This document shows positions 25,226 through 31,994 of a stretch of DNA of 64,000 nucleotides, in pieces. The notes under the pieces were generated by a model that did not search any database, was not told the DNA's origin, and saw only the letters and a list, made by a program, of their open reading frames with translations. The stretch's first letter is position 1. Every line of letters starts with the position of its first letter. Location: the NCBI GenBank assembly GCA_014804425.1, contig JAAUZV010000001.1, positions 1 to 64,000 of the forward strand, written 5' to 3'. The DNA is from Lachnospiraceae bacterium (lineage in GTDB: Bacteria > Bacillota > Clostridia > Lachnospirales > Lachnospiraceae). The position numbers were made by a program, and so were the translations under genes.

Positions 25226-26050
25226 TCATCGTCCGCGCTCATAGACCGGTTTTACCCTTGACAGCGCATAACCGACACCAGCCACGATGATTGCCGCCAC
25301 AACAGCCTCCACGATACCATTGAACGTCACAACACCCATAATGACATCCAAAACCGCCTCGCCTGCCACACCGACCGCCTCTGCATAGGCGTCTTTATAC
25401 AAAATAAAAATACCGCTCATGACAAACAGCGTATTGGTAAAAGCTCCTGCCAATCCCGCATATGCGAGCGCAATACTGACGGAGTTCTTTTTACTGCCGC
25501 TGATCGTGAGCACGATCATAAGTACCATTCCTGCTGCCAGACCGATCAGGGTGCATACAAGTGCACTGAGCGTCTCCGGAAGCAATTTGATTAAAAATGC
25601 CCTGACGGAAATAAACAAAATCAAAGATGCCAGCACATTCACAACAATCCTGCCTGCTTTCTGTCCGCTCTTCAGCGCTTTGCGAATCAGAATGTAGATA
25701 AAATAAGGAACCACGCCGACTAAGATTCTCGGTACAAAGCAGATATATAAGCTTTTGAAAATACCGGAGACGCCGACCACATTGTAGGCTAATACGGGTG
25801 AAAAAACAAACGCCGATGCCGTAACTGCCTTAAACGTGTTGTTGAGGAAGCTGGTCAAACCAAATACGAATCCAAAAAATGCACCTTTCTTCGGTCCGAG
25901 AAATAGCGCTCCAAGGATAACCGGGATATGAATGATCGTCGCATTGATGACTACAAGCGGGATATATCCCAGCGGGGTGAATGCCATAATCACGATTATG
26001 GCGGTGAACAGTGCCGTAAGCACCAGTTCATAGGTCTTTTCATTTTTCAT
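25226..26050 (-). CDS. ECF transporter S component, probably for pantothenate
   Basis: A 274-residue membrane protein with about six hydrophobic segments. The N-terminal LVLTALFTAIIVIMA with the small-residue Ala face used to dock onto the shared EcfT protein is visible, as is the LGALFLGPKKGAFFG loop. S components bind the vitamin and use a common energising module encoded elsewhere. Standing directly before coaX and coaBC, pantothenate is the best guess (PanT-like). Riboflavin or another vitamin cannot be excluded. AGGAGG precedes the ATG. Confidence 0.8.
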   Translation of the reverse strand: MKNEKTYELVLTALFTAIIVIMAFTPLGYIPLVVINATIIHIPVILGALFLGPKKGAFFGFVFGLTSFLNNTFKAVTASAFVFSPVLAYNVVGVSGIFKSLYICFVPRILVGVVPYFIYILIRKALKSGQKAGRIVVNVLASLILFISVRAFLIKLLPETLSALVCTLIGLAAGMVLMIVLTISGSKKNSVSIALAYAGLAGAFTNTLFVMSGIFILYKDAYAEAVGVAGEAVLDVIMGVVTFNGIVEAVVAAIIVAGVGYALSRVKPVYERGR

Positions 26051-26100
26051 GGTACAAATCCTCCTGTTATTATTCTCTGTCTGAGATACAATACGGTGTC

Positions 26101-26129
26101 ATCATACCACATTGATATTTTTTTGACAA
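26101..26129 (-). promoter_or_regulatory. Sigma-A promoter of the coa-aro operon
   Basis: The minus strand has TTGTCA (26124..26129), a 17-base spacer and TATGAT (26101..26106), with a leader of about 45 bases. No riboswitch-sized structure fits in the leader. Genes from the S component to aroQ follow closely. Confidence 0.65.
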
Positions 26130-26150
26130 TAGGAAATCATGCAGAAATGG

Positions 26151-26179
26151 TTTGAGACTGCCATTACAGCAGTCTCAAA
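26151..26179 (-). terminator. Hairpin after the trpB-like gene
   Basis: TTTGAGACTGC pairs perfectly over 11 bp with GCAGTCTCAAA around a 7-base loop. It lies 53 bases past the stop codon and just upstream of the coa promoter. The T-run after it is poor, so it may be a weak terminator. Confidence 0.5.
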
Positions 26180-26232
26180 TCAAATTCCGTCACTGAGATT
26201 AAATCCATCACATTACAAAGGAACAGCCGATC

Positions 26233-27615
26233 TCATTCATTCCCCGGAAATGATGGGATTCCCTCGAATCCCTTGGCAAGATCTTCGTCCGTGGGAATAT
26301 AATCGGACATTTCTCCGTCATGGAACTTTCCGTAAGCCACCATATCGAAATAGCCGGTACCCGTCAGTCCAAAGACGATCGTCTTTTCCTCGCCGGTCTC
26401 CTTACATTTTAACGCTTCATCGATCGCGACTTTGATCGCATGCGAACTCTCCGGCGCCGGAAGAATGCCCTCCACTCTCGCAAACTGCTCCGCCGCCTGA
26501 AATACCGCGGTCTGCTCGACACTGGTCGCCTCGATCAGCCCGTCGTCATACAACTGTGACACAACAGAGCTCATACCATGATACCGCAGTCCGCCGGCGT
26601 GATTCGGCGCAGGGATAAAGCCGCTTCCCAGCGTATACATCTTCGCAAGAGGACATACCTTGCCCGTGTCACAGAAATCATATACATATTTTCCTCGCGT
26701 CAGACTCGGGCAGGACGCCGGCTCGACCGCGATGATCCGATAATCCGCCTCACCGCGCAGCTTTTCGCCGACAAAGGGCGAGATCAATCCTCCCAGGTTG
26801 GAGCCGCCGCCCGCACAGCCGATGATCATATCCGGTTTGATGTCATATTTTTTGAGCGCGGCCTTGGTCTCCTCACCGATAATGGACTGATGAAGCAATA
26901 CCTGTGACAGCACGCTTCCCAATACATAACGATAGCCTTCCTTTGAGGTAGCGGCTTCCACCGCCTCGGAAATAGCGCATCCGAGACTTCCCGTTGTACC
27001 GGGAAACTCTGCTAAAATCTTACGTCCCACATTGGTGGTATCGGACGGGGACGGTGTTACCTGTGCGCCATACGTACGCATGACTTCACGGCGGAACGGT
27101 TTCTGCTCATAGGAAACCTTGACCATGTAAACATGACAGTCCAGATCAAAATAGGAACATGCCATGGAGAGCGCCGTTCCCCACTGACCGGCCCCGGTCT
27201 CCGTCGTGACACCCTTAAGCCCCTGTTTTTTCGCATAATATGCCTGCGCAATGGCAGAATTGAGTTTATGGCTTCCGCTCGTATTATTTCCCTCAAATTT
27301 ATAGTAGATCTTCGCCGGTGTGTCCAGCTTTTTCTCCAGACAATACGCCCTGACTAACGGCGACGGACGATACATCTTGTAAAAATCCAGAATTTCCTGC
27401 GGAATATCAATGTATGCATCCGTGTCATTCAACTCCTGTTTTACCAGCTCGTCGCAGAATACCCCCTGCAGCTCCTCGAACGTCATCGGCTGCAAGGTAC
27501 CCGGATTTAAGAGCGGCGCCGGCTTATTCTTCATATCGGCACGGACATTGTACCACTGTTTGGGCATCTCGCTTTCTTCCAGATAAATCTTATAAGGTAT
27601 TGTTTTCTCTGACAT
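26233..27615 (-). CDS. TrpB2-type tryptophan synthase beta-like PLP enzyme
   Basis: A 460-residue PLP enzyme of the long TrpB2 branch. The PLP lysine is in GSHKLNSA. ETGAGQWG is the substrate loop, the phosphate-binding glycines are in CAGGGSNLGG, and GLTGTGYFD lies near the end. TrpB2 enzymes join indole and serine without needing TrpA. No trpA or other trp gene is near, so its role may be indole salvage or a related beta-replacement. The ATG at 27615 has GGAGG 9 bases upstream. An ATG three codons earlier abuts the GGAGG and is unlikely. Confidence 0.88.
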   Translation of the reverse strand: MSEKTIPYKIYLEESEMPKQWYNVRADMKNKPAPLLNPGTLQPMTFEELQGVFCDELVKQELNDTDAYIDIPQEILDFYKMYRPSPLVRAYCLEKKLDTPAKIYYKFEGNNTSGSHKLNSAIAQAYYAKKQGLKGVTTETGAGQWGTALSMACSYFDLDCHVYMVKVSYEQKPFRREVMRTYGAQVTPSPSDTTNVGRKILAEFPGTTGSLGCAISEAVEAATSKEGYRYVLGSVLSQVLLHQSIIGEETKAALKKYDIKPDMIIGCAGGGSNLGGLISPFVGEKLRGEADYRIIAVEPASCPSLTRGKYVYDFCDTGKVCPLAKMYTLGSGFIPAPNHAGGLRYHGMSSVVSQLYDDGLIEATSVEQTAVFQAAEQFARVEGILPAPESSHAIKVAIDEALKCKETGEEKTIVFGLTGTGYFDMVAYGKFHDGEMSDYIPTDEDLAKGFEGIPSFPGNE

Positions 27616-27633
27616 CACGTTCATCCTCCATGC

Positions 27634-27650
27634 TGCTTATATGATAAGCA
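27634..27650 (-). promoter_or_regulatory. Small hairpin in the trpB leader
   Basis: TGCTTAT and ATAAGCA pair perfectly around a 3-base loop, a few bases upstream of the ribosome binding site. It might modulate translation start or stabilise the transcript. Confidence 0.35.
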
Positions 27651-27658
27651 TCTATAAA

Positions 27659-27687
27659 AGTGTAAGGAATTTCCATCAAAAAGTCAA
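27659..27687 (-). promoter_or_regulatory. Sigma-A promoter of the trpB-like gene
   Basis: The minus strand has TTGACT (27682..27687), a 17-base spacer and TACACT (27659..27664). The -35 box overlaps the stop codon of the LarC-like gene. Confidence 0.6.
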
Positions 27688-28178
27688 GCTTCTTCCTGCA
27701 GCAGCCGTCGCACCTCGGAAAGTCCGATCCCGCGCTCTCTTGCGATACGCGCAAGATCCTCGTATTCGTATTTTTGCCGCGATACGCCGTAGCCGCTCAC
27801 CGATTTCACGCGCACATCCCCGTACGGCGTTTGGAGTGTTTCCATTTGGCGCCTTAGAATATAGCGGCGCGTTGCTGTTTCCCGAATGCCGATCGTGCTC
27901 GTATGACGAAACAGACATTCCACAAGCGACTGCTTTCGGGATTCCGTACACACGGCGCGCAGCAGTGTGCCCGGACGATTCTTCTTCATGCCGACAGGTA
28001 TCGTATAAACCTCAAGCGCACCGCTTTCATAAAGTCGCTCAATGGCAAAGCCGATGTCCTCCGCCGTCATATCATCCACATTACAGGAAAGCTCCAAAAC
28101 AATCTCGGATATTTCTTCTGCCTCTTCCCCAATCGCGCGCATATCATTTGCTGTCTCAGAATTTTCATGCTCCATCAT
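27684..28178 (-). CDS. Free-standing LarC C-terminal domain (DUF111)
   Basis: A 164-residue protein matching only the C-terminal part of LarC, the enzyme that inserts nickel into the pincer cofactor of lactate racemase. The domain marks are NVDDMTAEDIGFAIERL, GALEVYTIPVGMKKNRPG and IGIRETATRRYILRR. The larger N-terminal domain is missing. In Lactiplantibacillus LarC is made by ribosomal frameshifting from two pieces, but the gene upstream here is an unrelated HD-GYP protein, so this is a real stand-alone domain or a truncation. The start at 28178 lies 4 bases past the upstream stop. No larA, larB or larE is visible. Confidence 0.78.
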   Translation of the reverse strand: MMEHENSETANDMRAIGEEAEEISEIVLELSCNVDDMTAEDIGFAIERLYESGALEVYTIPVGMKKNRPGTLLRAVCTESRKQSLVECLFRHTSTIGIRETATRRYILRRQMETLQTPYGDVRVKSVSGYGVSRQKYEYEDLARIARERGIGLSEVRRLLQEEA

Positions 28179-28182
28179 GCCA

Positions 28183-30153
28183 TTACCGCTCTCCTTCCTT
28201 TTCCTGCAGCACACTGTGCAGTATTTCCAAAAGTACCTGCGGCATAAACGGTTTCACCAGATACCCCTCTGCATCCAGCGCGTTTAATTGCTCGATGGTC
28301 TTATAAGATTTGTCCGACGTCAAGAAAATGACCGGTGCAGTCAATTTCATTTGCTGTCTCATCTGCCGATAAACCGTAAACCCATCCATATCCGGCATCT
28401 GCACATCCAAAAGAACCATGTCAAATGATATTTTCCCCATTCGCTCTAACGCGATTCTTCCCGATGTCTCCTTATACAGCTTATAGTCCGGCTCATCTTT
28501 TAACGCAAGTTCTATCTGTTCTAAGCTGTTCGTCTCATCGTCTATCGCCAAAATATTCCACTGTAAATCTGTCCGATGGCGCATCTGATAATCCGTATCC
28601 TCGTCCATCATCTGCAGCATGATTTCCGCAATGTGAGCATCAAACTGGCTTCCCTTTCCTTTTTCAATCTCCGCACGCACCTTCTCCTGCGGCATGACTT
28701 GACGATAACTTCTGTTGGATGTCATGGCGTCATAGGCATCCGCCACCCCAATGATCCGTGCAACCTCAGGAATATCCTCTCCCACTAATCCGTTCGGATA
28801 ACCATTTCCGTCATAGCGTTCATGGTGCCACTTCGCACCCTGTACCACCATATCGTTTTCCTGAATGTCCCGTAATATGTAATAGCCCGACACGGGATGA
28901 AGCTTAATAATAGCGAATTCCTCGTCCGTTAAACGCGCCGGTTTCGTGATGATCGCATCGGGAATATGAATCTTACCGATGTCATGCAGCAATCCTGCAT
29001 GATAGATCTTATCCTGATAATCCTCATCCTTTCCCATGCGTTTTGCGATCTCCGCCGCATACTTTGCCACACGCTGGGAATGTCCGTTTGTGTAGCGGTC
29101 CTTCGCATCAATCGCCCGCGCCAGCGTACGCAGGGTCGTCTCATTCATCCTTTCTACGTTTCGCCGGCTCTCCTCCGCATTTTGCATATGAACGTGGACG
29201 CGTTTGAACGCCAGCGTACAAAAAAACAGGATGATGATAAAAACAAAAATGCAGATCATCGCATTCCGCACGATCATGCTCCGGACAGATTCAAAAAGTC
29301 TTGTATTGTTTACGATCATCACAACATGCCAGTCATCCATAACCGTATCTGTGAAAACCGTACATTTCTCACCATATATACGCGTCGTAAATGTGGTACT
29401 CTGCTCTTCATATACCTGGGACAGCAATGCTGACATGTCCTCATCCAGCATATAATTTCTCCCACGCTCCGCTATATTGGTATGCGCCACGACCAATCCC
29501 TGCCCGTCAACGACAAAGCCGTAACCCATACGATTGAGCCGGATATTCCGTGTGATCATCTGAATCTGGTCAAGCACAATATCAAAAGAAAGCACACTTT
29601 CATTATCACAGAGCATCTGACTGACGGACATCATGACCGTATTTGTCTGCGCATCCAGATAGGGAGACACTACCGTCGGCGCGCCCCCCGCAGCCTGTGC
29701 CTCCAAGTACCAGACACGCTCTTCCGGCACATAGTCCTCATCCGGCACCCATCCGCTGCCGTCCAGATACTCCCCGCCAAATATGCCATAGATTCCCGAA
29801 AAATTGGGATCGATATCCTGCTGATAACGCTCGGATTCCGCCACAAGAAAGTTCTCGATCTCCTCCGCATCCGCACCGTTCTGCATCATATACTCCACAG
29901 TAATCGCCGTCACCTGTAATACATCCATTCCCTTTGTGAGATAGCCTCGCAGCTGCTCCGACTCCTGCGCCAGCGAGCTTTCTCCGACCGCGATCATATC
30001 GGAAACGGCGTTGGAATAAAAGGTAATAAAATTATAGGTCACCATTCCCGTCAGCGCGAGCAGCGTAAACAGAATGGTTAGAATATATTGGGTCTTTTCT
30101 CCTGTTTTTCGCTTATCCTTTTTTTGCTTTTTCTTTTCCATCTGCTTTCCCAT
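28183..30153 (-). CDS. dCache - HD-GYP - receiver signalling protein
   Basis: A 656-residue protein. A membrane segment (24 to 46), an extracellular double-Cache sensor (about 50 to 285) and a second segment (297 to 315) are followed by an HD-GYP domain (about 340 to 515) with HD at 390 to 391, KWHHERYDGNGYP and ADAYDAMTS. It would hydrolyse cyclic di-GMP. A receiver domain closes the protein (about 533 to 650), with phospho-acceptor Asp583 in VLLDVQMPDMDG and the lysine of VKPFMP. Receiver domains usually sit at the N-terminus of HD-GYP proteins, so the C-terminal position is unusual. It could link an outside signal to cyclic di-GMP and motility. Confidence 0.9.
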   Translation of the reverse strand: MGKQMEKKKQKKDKRKTGEKTQYILTILFTLLALTGMVTYNFITFYSNAVSDMIAVGESSLAQESEQLRGYLTKGMDVLQVTAITVEYMMQNGADAEEIENFLVAESERYQQDIDPNFSGIYGIFGGEYLDGSGWVPDEDYVPEERVWYLEAQAAGGAPTVVSPYLDAQTNTVMMSVSQMLCDNESVLSFDIVLDQIQMITRNIRLNRMGYGFVVDGQGLVVAHTNIAERGRNYMLDEDMSALLSQVYEEQSTTFTTRIYGEKCTVFTDTVMDDWHVVMIVNNTRLFESVRSMIVRNAMICIFVFIIILFFCTLAFKRVHVHMQNAEESRRNVERMNETTLRTLARAIDAKDRYTNGHSQRVAKYAAEIAKRMGKDEDYQDKIYHAGLLHDIGKIHIPDAIITKPARLTDEEFAIIKLHPVSGYYILRDIQENDMVVQGAKWHHERYDGNGYPNGLVGEDIPEVARIIGVADAYDAMTSNRSYRQVMPQEKVRAEIEKGKGSQFDAHIAEIMLQMMDEDTDYQMRHRTDLQWNILAIDDETNSLEQIELALKDEPDYKLYKETSGRIALERMGKISFDMVLLDVQMPDMDGFTVYRQMRQQMKLTAPVIFLTSDKSYKTIEQLNALDAEGYLVKPFMPQVLLEILHSVLQEKEGER

Positions 30154-30189
30154 ACCCTATCCCCATAGATGTATCATTTTTATTTATTG

Positions 30190-30219
30190 ATTATAGCATA
30201 TCCATAGACGTTTCTGCAA
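30190..30219 (-). promoter_or_regulatory. Extended -10 promoter of the HD-GYP gene
   Basis: The minus strand has a perfect TATAAT (30190..30195) preceded by TGC, and a weak -35 TTGCAG (30214..30219) at 18 bases. Confidence 0.55.
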
Positions 30220-30235
30220 ATTTATTACATATCAA

Positions 30236-30274
30236 AAAGGTATTGCCGGATATTCCTCATCCTGCAATACCTTT
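30236..30274 (-). terminator. Intrinsic terminator of nrdR
   Basis: On the minus strand AAAGGTATTGC pairs perfectly with GCAATACCTTT, with GGAT/ATCC pairing inside the loop, followed by TTTTT. It lies 20 bases past the nrdR stop codon. Confidence 0.8.
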
Positions 30275-30293
30275 CTCACTCTTTTCCCTCCGT

Positions 30294-30743
30294 TTACTGC
30301 AATACCTTTTTCAATTCATCCATAAACGTATTCACATCCTTAAATTCACGGTATACGGACGCAAAACGGACATAAGCAACGGCATCGAGATCCTTGAGCT
30401 TTTCCATAACGATCTCGCCGATGAACGCACTCGGAATCTCCCGATCCTCCCTGCTCGAAATCTCGGTTTCCACTGCATCGACCAAATCACTGATCTGGCG
30501 GGCGCTGACCGGACGCTTATGGCAGGCGCGCAGTACGCCGCCTTCAATCTTGGCGCGGTCATAGGTCTCTCTGTTATTATCCTTTTTGATAATGATGAGC
30601 GGGATCGTCTCCACCTTCTCATACGTCGTAAACCGCTTATCGCACTCGTCACATACCCGACGTCTTCGTATCGAATTATTATCCTCCGCCGGACGCGAAT
30701 CGATTACCCTGGTATTCTCATGGCCACAAAACGGACACTTCAT
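30294..30743 (-). CDS. nrdR: Transcriptional repressor NrdR
   Basis: A 149-residue regulator of ribonucleotide reductase genes. The N-terminal zinc ribbon MKCPFCGHENTRVIDSR...RRRRVCDECDKRFTTYE has the four cysteines, and an ATP-cone domain follows (VIIKKDNNRETYDRAKIEGG). It binds ATP or dATP and represses nrd operons through NrdR boxes. AGGAGA precedes the start. It has its own promoter and terminator. Confidence 0.97.
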   Translation of the reverse strand: MKCPFCGHENTRVIDSRPAEDNNSIRRRRVCDECDKRFTTYEKVETIPLIIIKKDNNRETYDRAKIEGGVLRACHKRPVSARQISDLVDAVETEISSREDREIPSAFIGEIVMEKLKDLDAVAYVRFASVYREFKDVNTFMDELKKVLQ

Positions 30744-30875
30744 TCTTGTCTCTCCTTATCTTCAACGTATCTTTGGATGATCGCAAACGCTCTTCCGGGG
30801 TATATCGAAAACGGTCCTGCATTGTGCAATCTGCTATAGCGGATACCATACAATGTATCTACCTGCCATAGCTTT

Positions 30876-30904
30876 AGTATATCTTGTGGTTTTCCGAATG
30901 TCAA
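30876..30904 (-). promoter_or_regulatory. Sigma-A promoter of nrdR
   Basis: The minus strand has a perfect TTGACA (30899..30904), a 17-base spacer and TATACT (30876..30881). The leader of about 130 bases contains small inverted repeats (GATACA/TGTATG, CTATGGCAG/CTATAGCAG) of unknown role. Confidence 0.7.
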
Positions 30905-30917
30905 TTGCTTTCCGACT

Positions 30918-31145
30918 CTAAATATTCACCAAAATAACCTCCGGTCCGATCTGACAGATGTCCTTATAGCAGATGGCGATCGAATTCTCACAATTGATCA
31001 GGTTTAACCATTTATTACAGCCCGGAACGATGATCTTGTGGATTTGGCCACTGCACTCGTCCAACTCCAAGTCACAAATGTGCCCAAGCTTTTTGCAGTC
31101 ACGCACATTAATGACTTCTTTTTTTCTCAGCTCGTTATACGTCAT
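30918..31145 (-). CDS. YlmC/YmxH family PRC-barrel protein
   Basis: A 75-residue protein with one PRC-barrel: MTYNELRKKEVINVRDCKKLG, then GHICDLELDECSGQI and IVPG. Family members are annotated as sporulation-linked in Bacillota; the exact function is unknown. The ATG at 31145 has GGAG 6 bases upstream. It may be co-transcribed with the MltG-like gene. Confidence 0.85.
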   Translation of the reverse strand: MTYNELRKKEVINVRDCKKLGHICDLELDECSGQIHKIIVPGCNKWLNLINCENSIAICYKDICQIGPEVILVNI

Positions 31146-31193
31146 GCCACACTCCAAAGCATCCTGTTACCATAAGATATTCATTCCGCGCCG

Positions 31194-31970
31194 TTAGTTT
31201 CCGTGCCGGGTGAGCTGTCTTGCGATTTCCTCATAGGTTGCTCCGACAGGAATGACGTGCGTTCCTGCTGCAAGCTTCTTATCATATCCGTTTGCACAAA
31301 GATACTGGTCAAAATCCGCCGCATTCTCGATCAAACCTGCCTGAGCCACTTTACGGCTTACCGTACCGGAACCCTCCCCACTGTTGATCGTGATCGTTAC
31401 CGTTTCCTGCGCTGCCTGCGTCGGTGTCGGCGTTGCTGTCGGCGTCGGCGTTGCTGTCGGCGTCGGTGTTGCCGTTGGGGTCGGCGTTGCCGTCGGGGTC
31501 GGTGTTGCCGTTGGGGTCGGCGTCGCTGTCGGCGTCGGCGTTGCTGTCGCCGTTGGGGTCGGTGTTGCTGTCGGCGTCGGTGTTGCTGTCGGCGTCGGCG
31601 TTGCTGTCGGCGTCGGTGTTGCTGTTGTCGGCGTCGGCGTTGCCGTCGGGGTCGGTGTTGCCGTTGGGGTCGGCACTGCGGTTGGGGTCAGCGTCGGAGT
31701 CGATGTTGCCGTTGCTGTCGGTGTTGCTGTCAGCGTCCCCGACGGTGTCACGATTCCTGTCTGTCCCTGTCCGTCCGCTGCGGCTCCGGCTGTCGGCGTC
31801 GGCGTCTCATTCGGTGCAAGCACCGTGTTCTCGATCATTCCAAGCTCCGCTGCCCGTGCTTTGATCTCCTCATCAGTCATTTCCTGTTTATGGGAAAACG
31901 CAATATTCATTATAATGGCTGTCACAACAATGCCTATGCCCAGCCCCCTCAAATAGTATCGCAATTTCAT
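31194..31970 (-). CDS. Membrane-anchored protein with Pro-Thr repeat and MltG-like LysM domain
   Basis: A 258-residue protein. One membrane segment (about 9 to 26) is followed by a short helical part, then a long repeat of PTPTAT units (about 80 to 185), typical of cell-wall-spanning or O-glycosylated linkers. The C-terminal 70 residues resemble the N-terminal LysM-like part of the transglycosylase MltG/YceG ([48 protein letters not shown]). The catalytic domain is absent. It may bind peptidoglycan. It sits at the end of the motility operon and before ylmC. Confidence 0.72.
   Translation of the reverse strand: MKLRYYLRGLGIGIVVTAIIMNIAFSHKQEMTDEEIKARAAELGMIENTVLAPNETPTPTAGAAADGQGQTGIVTPSGTLTATPTATATSTPTLTPTAVPTPTATPTPTATPTPTTATPTPTATPTPTATPTPTATPTPTATATPTPTATPTPTATPTPTATPTPTATPTPTATPTPTATPTPTQAAQETVTITINSGEGSGTVSRKVAQAGLIENAADFDQYLCANGYDKKLAAGTHVIPVGATYEEIARQLTRHGN
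31416..31733 (-). repeat. Coding tandem repeat, Pro-Thr-Ala
   Basis: About 320 bases of 12- and 18-base-like units (minus strand, Pro-Thr-Pro-Thr-Ala-Thr) inside the MltG-like gene. The codons vary a little (gtc, gtt, gcc, gct on the plus strand), so it is not a perfect microsatellite. Copy number could still change by slippage. Confidence 0.85.
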
Positions 31971-31994
31971 ATTTACACCTCTATATATGGTCTA

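Noticed and set aside
27684-30153. HD-GYP and LarC-like genes as one frameshifted LarC
   Set aside because: The upstream protein is clearly dCache-HD-GYP-receiver with its own stop codon; there is no LarC N-terminal sequence in any frame I could see.
31416-31733. Tandem repeat that could be mistaken for a CRISPR array
   Set aside because: There are no unique spacers; the repeat is continuous, in frame and coding.
31384-31956. Plus-strand frame of repeated Val-Gly opposite the Pro-Thr repeat
   Set aside because: It mirrors the repeat of the minus-strand MltG-like gene, has no ribosome binding site and encodes only Val-Gly-Ala low complexity.
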